Assembly (NCBI RefSeq): GCF_021533215.1
Contig: NZ_JAJNKA010000003.1
Span: 310,001 to 374,000, forward strand
Reading direction: 5' to 3'
DNA: 64,000 nucleotides
From: Portibacter lacus
Lineage (GTDB): Bacteria; Bacteroidota; Bacteroidia; Chitinophagales; Saprospiraceae
A program made the translations under genes and the position numbers. Below the pieces are notes generated by a model. The model saw nothing but the letters and a program-made list of their open reading frames with translations. It did no database searches and had not been told where the DNA came from. Each line of letters starts with the position of its first letter. Positions within the stretch are counted from its first letter, which is position 1. Positions 9,217 through 19,556 of this stretch are shown here, in pieces.

Positions 9217-12200
9217 ATGATAAAACTTCACATTAAAAGTCGAAGGCTATTATGTCTTTCGCTCAGTTTTTTACTGACTTTTTCGCTCTTAACAGCAAAT
9301 TCGTCTCTAGACGCTAAGCAAACGCAAGAGACTCAAGTAATTTTGGTTAAAGGACAACCCATGAATAAAGTTGTTAAGCAACTTGAAAATGAGTTTAATA
9401 TCAGGTTTACTTATGAATCAGCTTTACTTAAGGGAAGGAACCTTAAGAAAGAAATGACAGTAACTGATGCAAATCTAGATATCGCCATTAATGAGATATT
9501 CGTAGATAAAAACACATCACTTCGAAAAGTAAGTCAGAAGTTATATGTGATCTCGAAAAATCATTCTGTAGAGAAAATGTCCGAAGTAATTACTGAAGAA
9601 AAAACAGTAATCGCGGCTGTCAAACTTGACATAACTGGTAAGGTTTATGACGAAGAAAACATTCCTTTAATTGGTGTAAATGTCTATGAAAAGGGTGTTC
9701 CATCGAATGGTGTTACCACAGATCTTGATGGCACTTACGCTATATCTGTAGAAAACGAGGCTGCTATCTTAGTCTTCTCTTACTTGGGTTACCAAACAAA
9801 GGAGATGTCTGTAGGAACTCAGAGTATCCTGGACATACAAATGGAAACAAGTTCTTCTGTATTACAAGAAGTAGTTGTAACTGCCATGGGTATAGAAAAG
9901 GATGAAAAATTACTTACATCTAATGTTCAGGCGATCCAAGCACAAGATATTGTAAGAGGTGGTCGTGAAGATATTATTGGTGCTTTAGAAGGTAAAGTTT
10001 CTGGAGTTCAGATTTCATCTACTTCAGGTGCACCAGGTGCGTCTACTGAAATTATATTAAGAGGTGCAACATCTGTAGATGGAAATAATCAACCTTTATT
10101 TGTAGTAGATGGAATTGCGATATCTAATGCGAGTGCTTCTGGAACAATGAACAGAGCATCTGATATTAATCCGAATGATGTGGAATCTATTTCCGTACTG
10201 AAAGGTGCTTCTGCAGCTGCTCTTTACGGGATCGATGCTGCCAATGGTGCCATTATAATCACAACAAAAAGTGGTTCTAAAGGTAAAGTTAAGGTAGGAT
10301 TTAATAGTTACTACGGTTTATCTGAAGTTACAAATCTTCATGAACAACAGAATCACTTTACAACAGGTTATAGTGGAACATTTAATGAAGCAACATTTTC
10401 TCACTGGGGACCTCAGTACAGAAAAAGTGATGAAATTTATAATAACGTAGAAGACTTTTTCCAAACAGGAAGTACTTTTAAAGCTGACTTAAACTTAAGT
10501 GGTGGAACAGACGCTTTAACATACTATATGTCTGGATCTAATTTGACAGATATAGGTATCGTGCCTAATACAGATTACACGAAAAGATCTGTTCTTATCA
10601 AATTAGGTTCTGAGTTATCGGATAAATTTAAAATTGAAACAACTATTAATAGCATCTACACGAATAACAACTACGGTATAGTAGGTGCTTCTGGTGGTTG
10701 GTTATCTACAGTGTACGGCTGGCCAAGATGGGACAATATGTCAGAATATCTTAATCCAGATGGTTCTGAAAGAAATCTATATACACCGATTTCAGGTGAC
10801 CTATCTACTGTTCCAGATAATCCTTGGTGGACAGCATACAATAAGGTAAGGAATGATGAAATGAACAGAGTTCTAGGAAATATTCATTTAACTTATGATG
10901 TAACAAACTGGTTCAAGTTAGATTATAGAGTGGGTAGAGATTTCTACAACCAACACTATAAATCAGTTAGTCAGTGGGGTTCATCAGGATCTGCGTATGA
11001 AGGTGCAATTACAGAATTCGACAGAAATAGTGTAAAATGGACATCTACCTTATTAGGGATCATGGATTATTCATTTTATGACAACTTCAACTTAAACCTT
11101 GTCCTTGGTAATAATATACAATCTGACTTTGCAGAACAAACAATCGTAAGTGGTACGCAATTCAGAAACCCTGATTTACATAGTATCAACAATTTAAAAG
11201 ATATTCAGAATAGTCAGTATACAGGACGAAGAAGAGTAATAGGTGCTTTCGCAGATGTGAAACTTGACTATATGAGAACGTTAATTCTTGGATTAACCAT
11301 TAGAAATGACTGGTCTTCTACATTACCGGAGGCGAACAGATCTTTCTTCTATCCATCATATAGTGCTGGATTCATCTTCTCTGAATTACTACCTACTACT
11401 GCTCAGAAATACTTATCTTTTGGTAAACTAAGAGCTTCTTACTCTGAAGTTGGTAAAGATGCACCTCCACACAAACTAACACAGGTATTAGAACAATACC
11501 TAGGTCCAGATGGTGGATGGAAAAATGGAGCATTTGCTGGAAACCCAGCGCTTAGACCAGAGATAACTAAAGAGTTAGAAGTTGGAGTAGACTTAAGATT
11601 CTTCCAGGGACGAATCGGGTTAGATGCAACTTACTACAGTAGAGAAAGTAATGATCAGATCATTACGCCTAGAGTAACTCCAGTTACAGGAGCAATACTA
11701 CAAACGGTAAATAGTGGTTCTGTAGAAAATAAGGGAATGGAATTTTCATTAAATCTTATTCCGATTGAAAAAGAAGCATTCTCATGGAAAATCTCGATGA
11801 ACGCATTTGGAAACAGATCTAAGCTTACTAAGTTGTTTGGTGATTTAGTTGAATTTCCAGTAACATATGGTCAAGTTTCTTCTATTGCAATTGCTAGTTC
11901 TAGATTAGGTGAGCCTTTATTTAGTATCATCGGAACAGACTACATGAGAACAGACGATGGGCAAGTTATCATAGATGATGAAGGTTACCCTATCGTAGAT
12001 TCAGAGAAAAAATACATTGGTAACAGAGAACCTAATGTATGGTACGGCTTAGTGAATACATTTACTATCGGACGTGATTTCGAATTCTCTTTCCAATTAG
12101 ATGGTGCTTTAGGAGCAGATATCCTAAATGCAACAGGTGCTGGTTTAGTACAAAGAGGACTACATACCATGACGGAAGATTACAGAAGAAGTGAATTCAT

Positions 12201-12585
12201 TTTTGATGGTGTAGTAGAAGGAGAAAATGGTGCTTATACACAAAATACAACTCCAGTTCTTCTAGATAGAAACTTCTTTACAGGTACATATGGTGTTGTT
12301 GGAAGTAATTTCGTAGAAACTGTAGACTGGTTAAGACTTCGAAATGTAGAGTTATCATACTACCTACCTACTGAATTGTTACAAAAAGTAAACATTAGTG
12401 AATTAGCTTTCAATCTTAATTTGTCTAATCTAGCTCTATTTTCTAATTATTCTGGTGGAGATCCTCAAGTTAACAATGCTGGACCTAACGGTGGTGGAGC
12501 AAGTGGTGCTGGTACAATGGGAGTAGATTACTACCAAGTACCTGCAAGAAGAGGAGTTTCATTAGGTGTAAATATTAAATTTTAA
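9217..12585 (+). CDS. SusC/RagA-type TonB-linked outer-membrane transporter with STN signalling domain
   Basis: A 1122-residue TonB-dependent transporter. After a signal peptide (about 1-33) come an STN domain (about 40-115), a carboxypeptidase-regulatory-like domain (about 137-210), the VVVTAMGIEKDEK junction, a plug domain with LRGATSVDGNNQPLFVVDG, and a beta-barrel ending in a terminal Phe. The STN domain marks a transducer that touches FecR, so the transporter should both import a ligand and report it to the sigma factor. SusD follows after three bases. Substrate unknown. Confidence 0.93.
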   Translation: MIKLHIKSRRLLCLSLSFLLTFSLLTANSSLDAKQTQETQVILVKGQPMNKVVKQLENEFNIRFTYESALLKGRNLKKEMTVTDANLDIAINEIFVDKNTSLRKVSQKLYVISKNHSVEKMSEVITEEKTVIAAVKLDITGKVYDEENIPLIGVNVYEKGVPSNGVTTDLDGTYAISVENEAAILVFSYLGYQTKEMSVGTQSILDIQMETSSSVLQEVVVTAMGIEKDEKLLTSNVQAIQAQDIVRGGREDIIGALEGKVSGVQISSTSGAPGASTEIILRGATSVDGNNQPLFVVDGIAISNASASGTMNRASDINPNDVESISVLKGASAAALYGIDAANGAIIITTKSGSKGKVKVGFNSYYGLSEVTNLHEQQNHFTTGYSGTFNEATFSHWGPQYRKSDEIYNNVEDFFQTGSTFKADLNLSGGTDALTYYMSGSNLTDIGIVPNTDYTKRSVLIKLGSELSDKFKIETTINSIYTNNNYGIVGASGGWLSTVYGWPRWDNMSEYLNPDGSERNLYTPISGDLSTVPDNPWWTAYNKVRNDEMNRVLGNIHLTYDVTNWFKLDYRVGRDFYNQHYKSVSQWGSSGSAYEGAITEFDRNSVKWTSTLLGIMDYSFYDNFNLNLVLGNNIQSDFAEQTIVSGTQFRNPDLHSINNLKDIQNSQYTGRRRVIGAFADVKLDYMRTLILGLTIRNDWSSTLPEANRSFFYPSYSAGFIFSELLPTTAQKYLSFGKLRASYSEVGKDAPPHKLTQVLEQYLGPDGGWKNGAFAGNPALRPEITKELEVGVDLRFFQGRIGLDATYYSRESNDQIITPRVTPVTGAILQTVNSGSVENKGMEFSLNLIPIEKEAFSWKISMNAFGNRSKLTKLFGDLVEFPVTYGQVSSIAIASSRLGEPLFSIIGTDYMRTDDGQVIIDDEGYPIVDSEKKYIGNREPNVWYGLVNTFTIGRDFEFSFQLDGALGADILNATGAGLVQRGLHTMTEDYRRSEFIFDGVVEGENGAYTQNTTPVLLDRNFFTGTYGVVGSNFVETVDWLRLRNVELSYYLPTELLQKVNISELAFNLNLSNLALFSNYSGGDPQVNNAGPNGGGASGAGTMGVDYYQVPARRGVSLGVNIKF

Positions 12586-12588
12586 AAC

Positions 12589-14067
12589 ATGAAAAAATTA
12601 AATTTATTAGCGATCCTATTCGCAATGATATCAATAATATCATGTGATAATTTCTTAGATATCAATGAATCAGTTGATACTCCAGAAACAACGTCCCCAA
12701 ATTATCTGCTACCTGCAATTCAGGGAAACATGGCAGCAACACACTATGAACAAGGAGAGACGATATCGTACTTTACACAATATGTAACTACGATTTCTGG
12801 AGGATCTACTCAGAAAGATAGATGGGATTATCGTAATACACTTCGAGTTGGTCTTTGGAGAAAGAACTATTTTGATGTTGCAGGAAATGCAGATAAAATG
12901 GTTCAAATAGCTGAAGAAGAGGAGTCGAACAATTATGCTGGAGTAGGATTAACCATGAAAGCATTTTCATTTTTGACTACTACAGACATTTTCGGAGATA
13001 TGCCAGTAGATGATGCATTTTCTGGAATTTACAATCCTTCCTATGATCCACAAGAAATGGTCTATTCAGAGATAGGAAAGTGGTTAGATCAGGCGTTAGT
13101 TCATCTTGAAAAGTCAGACGAGACAGATAGAATATTGAATGCTTCTAGTGACCGAATTTATCAAGGAGATTTAAACGCTTGGGTAAGTTTTATTCATGGC
13201 ATAAAAGCTAGAATGACCTTACATACTGCTAATTTCCAAAATTCATATGATGTCGTATTATCAGAAATAGACCTTGCTTATGAGAACTGGGAAGATCCTA
13301 CTTATTTATATCCAGAAGATCCTGTTAATGATTGGGAGAGAAATATGTGGGGACCTGCTAAAGCTAGACCACAGTGGGATTTTGTAACGAACTCTTTAAG
13401 TTCAAGTGTTTCAACTGATCTTTTCATGAATGCTATGAAATTAGGAGGAGATCTTGATCCAAGATTGACAAAATTAACATCACCCGGAACAAATGGTGAG
13501 TACTTCTCTATTCCAGCAAGCAGCGGGCTTAGCGGTTTATCACAGAATGATTTCGCTAACCTGTATGATGGCTATTGGACTAGAGATGATTCACCTATCA
13601 TCTGGATGACTCAAGAAGAGCTAAACTTTATCGAAGCTGAAGCAGCATTTTACACAAACGATAAAGACAGAGCTTATAATGCATATATAGAAGGTATCAA
13701 AAACAACTTTTATAGACTAGAAGTTACTTTAGATACAATAGATCTATATCTGAATTCTGACGCAGTTGCTAAATCTGCAGATGACCTTACCATTTCAGAC
13801 ATTATGATGCAGAAGTTTATTGCCTTGTACTTACAACCTGAAACATGGGTAGATATGAGAAGGTATAAGTACAATCCTGATGTATATGAATCATTATCAT
13901 ATCCTGAAAATGCCTTAGAAATATACAATGGCGAATACATTCAGCGATTACCATATGATCCACAGACAGAATACATTTATAATCCGAACGAGATCGAACG
14001 TCTAAATGCAAAAGACCCAATGTGGCTTGTAAATAAAGTTTGGTGGGCTGCAAATTCAACCTTGTAA
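12589..14067 (+). CDS. SusD/RagB-like surface lipoprotein
   Basis: A 492-residue SusD-like nutrient-binding lipoprotein, the lid partner of the SusC upstream. The signal peptide ends at a lipobox before Cys19 (SIISC, then DNFLDINES). TSPNYLLPAIQGNMA and the helical TPR-like core fit the SusD-like 2 subfamily. It overlaps nothing but sits only three bases from susC, so the pair is co-translated. Ligand not predictable from sequence. Confidence 0.9.
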   Translation: MKKLNLLAILFAMISIISCDNFLDINESVDTPETTSPNYLLPAIQGNMAATHYEQGETISYFTQYVTTISGGSTQKDRWDYRNTLRVGLWRKNYFDVAGNADKMVQIAEEEESNNYAGVGLTMKAFSFLTTTDIFGDMPVDDAFSGIYNPSYDPQEMVYSEIGKWLDQALVHLEKSDETDRILNASSDRIYQGDLNAWVSFIHGIKARMTLHTANFQNSYDVVLSEIDLAYENWEDPTYLYPEDPVNDWERNMWGPAKARPQWDFVTNSLSSSVSTDLFMNAMKLGGDLDPRLTKLTSPGTNGEYFSIPASSGLSGLSQNDFANLYDGYWTRDDSPIIWMTQEELNFIEAEAAFYTNDKDRAYNAYIEGIKNNFYRLEVTLDTIDLYLNSDAVAKSADDLTISDIMMQKFIALYLQPETWVDMRRYKYNPDVYESLSYPENALEIYNGEYIQRLPYDPQTEYIYNPNEIERLNAKDPMWLVNKVWWAANSTL

Positions 14068-14079
14068 AAAATAAAAAAA

Positions 14080-14868
14080 ATGAAAAAATTTATAATACTT
14101 AGCATTCTTGGAATTATGGCGATGAGCTGTGAAAAGACAGATGTCTTAGGAGAACAAGGAGAGCTAACCGGAAATGATTATCCTTTTTTAACATTATCAA
14201 GTATTCCAGATAGTAGACCAGCTGATACCGTAACGATATCTTCTATTTTCTGGGCTGTCAATGATGACATTTCGAAATTATCAGTTACACAATCAGGTTT
14301 CAAAGCAACGACCTTTGATCTAGATTGGTCTCTTGATTATAAAATTGATACGTTAGACAAAACCGCAACATTTTCTTACGGAGAAGTACTTGATACCTTA
14401 TTCTATCCTGATATGGAGTTACTACTTGTAGAGAATAATGGCATTACGCTGGACACTTTTTATAGAACTGAAGAAAATGCATACGTAGTTAGAAAGCCAT
14501 ACATTATTTCTGATGAATATACAGTAAGAGATCTGGAAGATGGTGAAGCAATCGATGGACTATCGGACGATATGATCAGTAGAGCTGTAGCAGACTTAAA
14601 GGCTTCTATAGATGCTTATCAATTTATCGCATTAAATCCAACTATAGATAGTGCTTATTTTGAAAAAGATGGAGATGGCAAATTAACTGGTGCGATAAAC
14701 TCTGACGGTCAGAGTGCACTAGAAGCATTTTTAACGATAGATGTTTTAAAATCATTTTTATCGAAAGCTGAATTAATAGATGAATCAACCCTAACAATAA
14801 AATCTGTTGTAACGAATCAAGATGGAATTGAAGTGGAAGATGAATCAACTTTTGACATTTTAAACTAA
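14080..14868 (+). CDS. surface lipoprotein of unknown function in the first SusCD locus
   Basis: A 262-residue lipoprotein with a lipobox at Cys17 (GIMAMSC). The mature part is acidic and mainly predicted beta and shows no motif I recognise. It stands 12 bases after susD and five before the next lipoprotein, so it is part of the same transcription unit and probably a surface glycan- or ligand-binding accessory protein. That role is inferred from position only. Confidence 0.75.
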   Translation: MKKFIILSILGIMAMSCEKTDVLGEQGELTGNDYPFLTLSSIPDSRPADTVTISSIFWAVNDDISKLSVTQSGFKATTFDLDWSLDYKIDTLDKTATFSYGEVLDTLFYPDMELLLVENNGITLDTFYRTEENAYVVRKPYIISDEYTVRDLEDGEAIDGLSDDMISRAVADLKASIDAYQFIALNPTIDSAYFEKDGDGKLTGAINSDGQSALEAFLTIDVLKSFLSKAELIDESTLTIKSVVTNQDGIEVEDESTFDILN

Positions 14869-14873
14869 TCAAA

Positions 14874-16469
14874 ATGAAGTACACTAAAAATAATATATTC
14901 AATCTTTTTGCTTTGGTTATCCTGATGACGGTTGTCATTATTAGCTGTAGCAAAGAAGAAAATGACTTAACATTCGGTTCGCCTACTACATTTTTCAAGA
15001 TCGGAAATGAAGATACACTTACAGCTCCGTCTGTAGTTTACTTTAATAATGCATCTAAAAATGTAGATTCATACCAGTGGTCATTTCCTAACGGAAAACT
15101 AATCGAAAATAACCAAGTTACAGATCAAGAAGAGTTCATAGGAATAGAGCCAGATGGTGTTTACTATGGTGAACCGGGATCTTATTCTGCTACATTAACT
15201 ACATCTGCTGATGGAACTGAAAATTCTCAGACCATTAATTTTACTGTTCTTAAGCCGCAGCCGAACATTACTTTCAATGTTCCAGCAATTAAATTTCAAG
15301 AGCCTGTAACTTTCTCTACTACGGTATATGCATACCCTGGAAAAGAGAATGATATTACGTACAACTGGGATTTTGGTGACGGGCAGACTTCTACACAGAA
15401 AGAGCCAACAGTAACCTTCGAAAAGCCAGGTGTATTTACAGTAACCTTGGTAGTAAATGATACTCAGGAAGAGTTAACAGTGACAAGAGAAATAGAGGTG
15501 AAAGGTGAGCTTGCGCCAACTTTATATTTTACGGATGCAGCAACAGACAAGTTGTGGACTAAGAAATTATTCGTAGTGGCGAACTCAGAACCAGAAGTTA
15601 CTGATTTATCATTAGGCTTCCACCCACTTGGAGTTGCAATTCATGAGAATACAGTTGTAGTGACTGAAGCAGGAGCGAATCTGCAATATGCTGCTTGGGG
15701 AACACCTTCAGACGGAAGAATCATTAAGTCTAATTTGCAAGGACAGAACATGAAGGTCATTACGACTACTGATGAAGGTGGTAATGCATATGTAAGAGAT
15801 CCTTTCTCTTGTGACGTTGATGAAGAAGGAAACCTTTACTGGTTGAATAGATTCGAAGGCATTAGAACATTACCTATTGTTTCTGAAAATGCAGAATATC
15901 CTGCTGTATCCATTGCACTTTTAGCTGCCGATATAGGAGAATCATCTACTTATGGATGGACAGATGGTGATGTGAAAATTATAGACGGCGACATCTGGTA
16001 TAGCAAGCACGGGTCTGGAAAAGGGTTATACGTATATAACAAAGACGGATCTTATAAAACTAAGATAGATGGACTAGCAAGTATTAAAATCAGATCTTTC
16101 GATGTTGACCTTGAAAATCTTAAAATTTACTTCGCATTAAATATCGAAAGTGGTGGTTTTACTCCTGGATTATATGTTTCTGACATGAATGGAGAAAATA
16201 TCACTTTAATAGATGAGTTATCTAACTTCTCCACTGAAGGTGGAGCTGCAGAAAGAACATATATCACCGACATGGTTATGGATACGCAGAATGGATACAT
16301 CTACTACCCATTCAGAGATGCATCAGATATAGATGATAGCGGTTCTGTAATAGGAGATGGAAGCAGTTCAGGAATCAAGAGATATAAGTTAGATCAAAGC
16401 GAAGCACCAGAATTTTATATTCAAGGGTTTATTCCTTACGGAGTTGCTATAGATAAAGAAAACAGATAA
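14874..16469 (+). CDS. PKD-domain lipoprotein with beta-propeller-like C-terminus
   Basis: A 531-residue lipoprotein (lipobox at Cys25, VVIISC). The N-terminal half has two PKD-like Ig folds, the second with the hallmark YNWDFGDGQTSTQ and GVFTVTLVV. The C-terminal half (from about residue 215) has repeated LYFTD, VAIHENTVVV, EEGNLYWLN and NGYIYYPF strands, as in six-bladed NHL/SMP-30-like propellers. It likely binds or processes the locus substrate at the cell surface; catalytic residues are not evident. Confidence 0.78.
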   Translation: MKYTKNNIFNLFALVILMTVVIISCSKEENDLTFGSPTTFFKIGNEDTLTAPSVVYFNNASKNVDSYQWSFPNGKLIENNQVTDQEEFIGIEPDGVYYGEPGSYSATLTTSADGTENSQTINFTVLKPQPNITFNVPAIKFQEPVTFSTTVYAYPGKENDITYNWDFGDGQTSTQKEPTVTFEKPGVFTVTLVVNDTQEELTVTREIEVKGELAPTLYFTDAATDKLWTKKLFVVANSEPEVTDLSLGFHPLGVAIHENTVVVTEAGANLQYAAWGTPSDGRIIKSNLQGQNMKVITTTDEGGNAYVRDPFSCDVDEEGNLYWLNRFEGIRTLPIVSENAEYPAVSIALLAADIGESSTYGWTDGDVKIIDGDIWYSKHGSGKGLYVYNKDGSYKTKIDGLASIKIRSFDVDLENLKIYFALNIESGGFTPGLYVSDMNGENITLIDELSNFSTEGGAAERTYITDMVMDTQNGYIYYPFRDASDIDDSGSVIGDGSSSGIKRYKLDQSEAPEFYIQGFIPYGVAIDKENR

Positions 16470-16482
16470 AATAATTTAAGTT

Positions 16483-19080
16483 TTGAAGATAGTATTCATA
16501 TTCTTTTTTGTGTCAATAATTAATGTGGTAAGCCATGCTCAAATTCCTGGAGAGGAATTTAGAGCATCGTGGCTTACTACAGTTTACAATATTGACTGGC
16601 CTTCTACTAAAAATGATGTAGAAGCTCAAAAGCAAGAATTTCAAGCGGTTGTAGAAAGAGCAGTTTCAACGAAGATGAATGCTATCTTACTTCAGATCAG
16701 ACCGAATGCTGATGCATTATACCAGTCAGCATACGAGCCTTGGTCTGAATGGTTAACAGGTACAAGAGGAAAAGATCCTGGATATGATCCTTTAGCATAT
16801 GCTATTTCAGAGGCTCATAAACACGGAATCGAATTGCATGCATGGTTAAATCCTTATCGATTCGAAATATCTGCCGGAGATTATGCTGGTCTCCCTGGAG
16901 ATTATGCTAGCTCTAATCCAGAGTGGATCTTAGATGTAGGAGGAAAAACCTATTTCAATCCTGGATTGCCAGAGGTAACTGATTATATCAAGCATATCGT
17001 CGGGGATATCGTTGGCAAGTATGATTTAGATGGCATTTGCTTCGATGATTATTTCTATCCATCGGATATTATTCTTGAAGACCAAGAAGCTTTCACAACT
17101 CATGGAAATGGTTTATCCATTCGTGATTTCAGAAGAGCATCTGTAAATCAGATGATTGCTTCTGTTCATGATACGATCAAAACGATTAAACCATATTTAA
17201 GATTTGGAGTAAGCCCAGCAGGGATTTATTCTACAGATCCTTCAGCAGCTGCAGCACATAACACGACGTTGCCTGCTGGAATATCAGGTAGAGACAACTA
17301 CAATGCTATTTACTGTGATCCACTTGCATGGATGGAAAGTGGAAGTGTCGATTATTTATCGCCTCAATTATATTGGCAGATAGGTGGTGGTCAAGACTTC
17401 CATACCCTGAATGATTGGTGGGAAGCAGAATGTAACAAGTATGATGTACAATTCTTCCCTTCGCTTGCAACATATCGATTAAGCAATTCGCAGCCACCTT
17501 CTAGTAGTGCTGATGGCTGGGAATTAAATGAGATTATAAATCAAATTCAATATCTACGTGCAAACACAAAAGATAATGGAATGATTTTCTTTTCAAATTC
17601 AAATTTAGAGGAAGTAGAGATGCTTGCAGAACTACTTTCCATACAAGTATTTAATAACTTATCTATCTGGCCGGAATTTGGTAATTCGCCTTCACCATCG
17701 AAACCAAGTGGTCTCAAATTAGATAGATTCGAATTAGATGCGACATCAAGTGTTTTCTGGACATCGGAGAAAGAGGACCGATATCTAATAGAAGGACTTG
17801 ATGCTAATAATGAAACTACCATTAAGCGTGTTTCATATAGTCAAAATGTCAAACTACCATTTGATACAATAACTGAGCAATTCAAAATCAGCTCAATTAA
17901 TCAATATGGCAAAATAAATGGAGAATTCAGCCCATTGACAATACCAACAGTTGAAAAACCTGAAATTGTTTCATTTGAGGGAGATGAAGTTTCCAGCTAC
18001 CAAAAATTAACTTGGAAGTATGCTAAGAATTCATCAGGATATATCGTATCCATTTCTGAAGATGAGACTTTTTCTACAGATTTGTTTAATTCAGGATTAA
18101 TTCAGGATACCTTTATTATAGTTGAGGATATAATGTTAGAAGGTAACCAAACTTATTTCTGGAGAGTTTTAGCATGTAATGGAAAAGGCTGTGAACCAAG
18201 TCAAATAGATGACTTTTTCACAGGCTTTCCTATTGCATCTAGAATTACCTCACCTATAGATGGAGAAATTCACGTTCCACTTCTTGCCGAAATACAGTGG
18301 GAAATGCTAGATGAAGCAACATCGTATGATGTCCAGATAGCTACAGATTCTATGTTTAATGCTATTTCACAAGAAGGAAGCATAAATGCTGCTGAACTAC
18401 CATATGTATCGGATCAACTCAATAAATGGACGGATTACTATGTCAGAGTTCGTGGACTTAATGAGGCTGGGAAAGGTCAATGGTCAGACGGCTCAGGCTT
18501 TAAAACCACTACGGACATTCCTGATGCTCCTATGTTTGTTACACCGCAAGACATGGCAGAGTTTGGAGAAGATGAAGTTGAAATATCATGGACCAAATCT
18601 GATTTGGCTTCAGGATATAAGTTAAACATCGCAATGGACGAAGCATTTGAGCAAGTTGTGCTCGATTCTGCTTTTTCTCAGTACAAAAGAAATTACACAT
18701 TTGATTTCCCTGATAAGGGAGCCTATTATGTAAGAGTATGTTCTGAATACGTGGGTGGATGTGGCGACTGGAGCAATACACTGCAGTTTTCTAGTATCAC
18801 ATCTTCTGTATTCAATTCATCATTTCCAGATTTGAAAATCTATCCAAATCCAGTTGACGACCATATTTTCATAAAGAACTTAATTGGTCACGTTGAAAAT
18901 AGCGGATACTCGATTGCTATCATGAATACCATAGGCCAGAAGGTGATGGAAAAATCTATATCATCTGCACAAGACACGTTATTTATCAATGTGCATCATT
19001 TGAATAACGGAATTTATTTCCTTAGGTTAGTGGATCAGAATGGAAATATCAAAGCAATAGGTAAGTTTTCTAAGCTTTGA
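16483..19080 (+). CDS. secreted GHL10 (DUF187) glycosidase-like protein with FN3-like repeats and T9SS sorting domain
   Basis: An 865-residue exported protein: a signal peptide of about 20 residues ending SHAQ, a GHL10/DUF187 TIM-barrel domain (about 22-380) with EFRASWLTTVYNIDWPS, LLQIRPNADALYQS, AWLNPYRF and DGICFDDYFYP, then fibronectin-III-like repeats, and a C-terminal type IX secretion domain (last ~80 residues, starting IYPNPVDDHIFIK). The family is glycoside-hydrolase related; its substrate is uncertain. It is the only enzyme in the locus and so probably attacks the glycan whose products SusCD import. The start is TTG. Confidence 0.85.
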   Translation: MKIVFIFFFVSIINVVSHAQIPGEEFRASWLTTVYNIDWPSTKNDVEAQKQEFQAVVERAVSTKMNAILLQIRPNADALYQSAYEPWSEWLTGTRGKDPGYDPLAYAISEAHKHGIELHAWLNPYRFEISAGDYAGLPGDYASSNPEWILDVGGKTYFNPGLPEVTDYIKHIVGDIVGKYDLDGICFDDYFYPSDIILEDQEAFTTHGNGLSIRDFRRASVNQMIASVHDTIKTIKPYLRFGVSPAGIYSTDPSAAAAHNTTLPAGISGRDNYNAIYCDPLAWMESGSVDYLSPQLYWQIGGGQDFHTLNDWWEAECNKYDVQFFPSLATYRLSNSQPPSSSADGWELNEIINQIQYLRANTKDNGMIFFSNSNLEEVEMLAELLSIQVFNNLSIWPEFGNSPSPSKPSGLKLDRFELDATSSVFWTSEKEDRYLIEGLDANNETTIKRVSYSQNVKLPFDTITEQFKISSINQYGKINGEFSPLTIPTVEKPEIVSFEGDEVSSYQKLTWKYAKNSSGYIVSISEDETFSTDLFNSGLIQDTFIIVEDIMLEGNQTYFWRVLACNGKGCEPSQIDDFFTGFPIASRITSPIDGEIHVPLLAEIQWEMLDEATSYDVQIATDSMFNAISQEGSINAAELPYVSDQLNKWTDYYVRVRGLNEAGKGQWSDGSGFKTTTDIPDAPMFVTPQDMAEFGEDEVEISWTKSDLASGYKLNIAMDEAFEQVVLDSAFSQYKRNYTFDFPDKGAYYVRVCSEYVGGCGDWSNTLQFSSITSSVFNSSFPDLKIYPNPVDDHIFIKNLIGHVENSGYSIAIMNTIGQKVMEKSISSAQDTLFINVHHLNNGIYFLRLVDQNGNIKAIGKFSKL

Positions 19081-19109
19081 TAAAACACTAATCAACTCAT
19101 ATTTGATAA

Positions 19110-19556
19110 ATGTCAGAGATTATATACAGAAGTGCTCAAAGTGGAGATATAGAAGGAATTCACAATTTGGTTTTAGAGTTAGCTATTTTCGAAAAGGAGC
19201 CTGACGCTGTAACCGTCGATGTTGCATACTATAAAAAATGCTTTGAAGAAGGCACATTCCAGGCCATCGTTGCAGATAAAGACGGCAGTATTGTAGGGAT
19301 GACATTATTCTACATGAGCTTTTCTACATGGAAAGGTAAAATGATGTATCTAGAAGACTTTGTAGTCCATCCAGATTATAGAAACATGGGTATCGGAAAA
19401 AAGTTATGGGATGCATGGATTCAAGAATCCAAAAATCAAGGCGCTAAAATGGTAAAATGGCAAGTACTGGACTGGAATACTAATGCAACTAGATTCTACG
19501 AAAGAGAAGGTGCAACCATCGAAAAACAATGGTGGAATGGCAAAATAATCTTCTAA
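19110..19556 (+). CDS. GNAT family N-acetyltransferase (SAT-like)
   Basis: A 148-residue GNAT acetyltransferase. The acetyl-CoA loop is visible as VHPDYRNMGIGKKLWDAW and the C-terminal part as WQVLDWNTNATRFYEREGA. The pattern resembles diamine/thialysine acetyltransferases, so a small amine substrate is plausible but not proven. The upstream sequence has TTTG-N18-CATATTTG four bases before the ATG, a near-consensus promoter. It converges on the next gene with a four-base overlap. Confidence 0.85.
   Translation: MSEIIYRSAQSGDIEGIHNLVLELAIFEKEPDAVTVDVAYYKKCFEEGTFQAIVADKDGSIVGMTLFYMSFSTWKGKMMYLEDFVVHPDYRNMGIGKKLWDAWIQESKNQGAKMVKWQVLDWNTNATRFYEREGATIEKQWWNGKIIF

Noticed and set aside
9200-9220. 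Six-codon ORF (MKNYLL) whose stop overlaps the susC start as ATGA
   Set aside because: Too short to judge, no regulatory codons and no terminator; probably chance.
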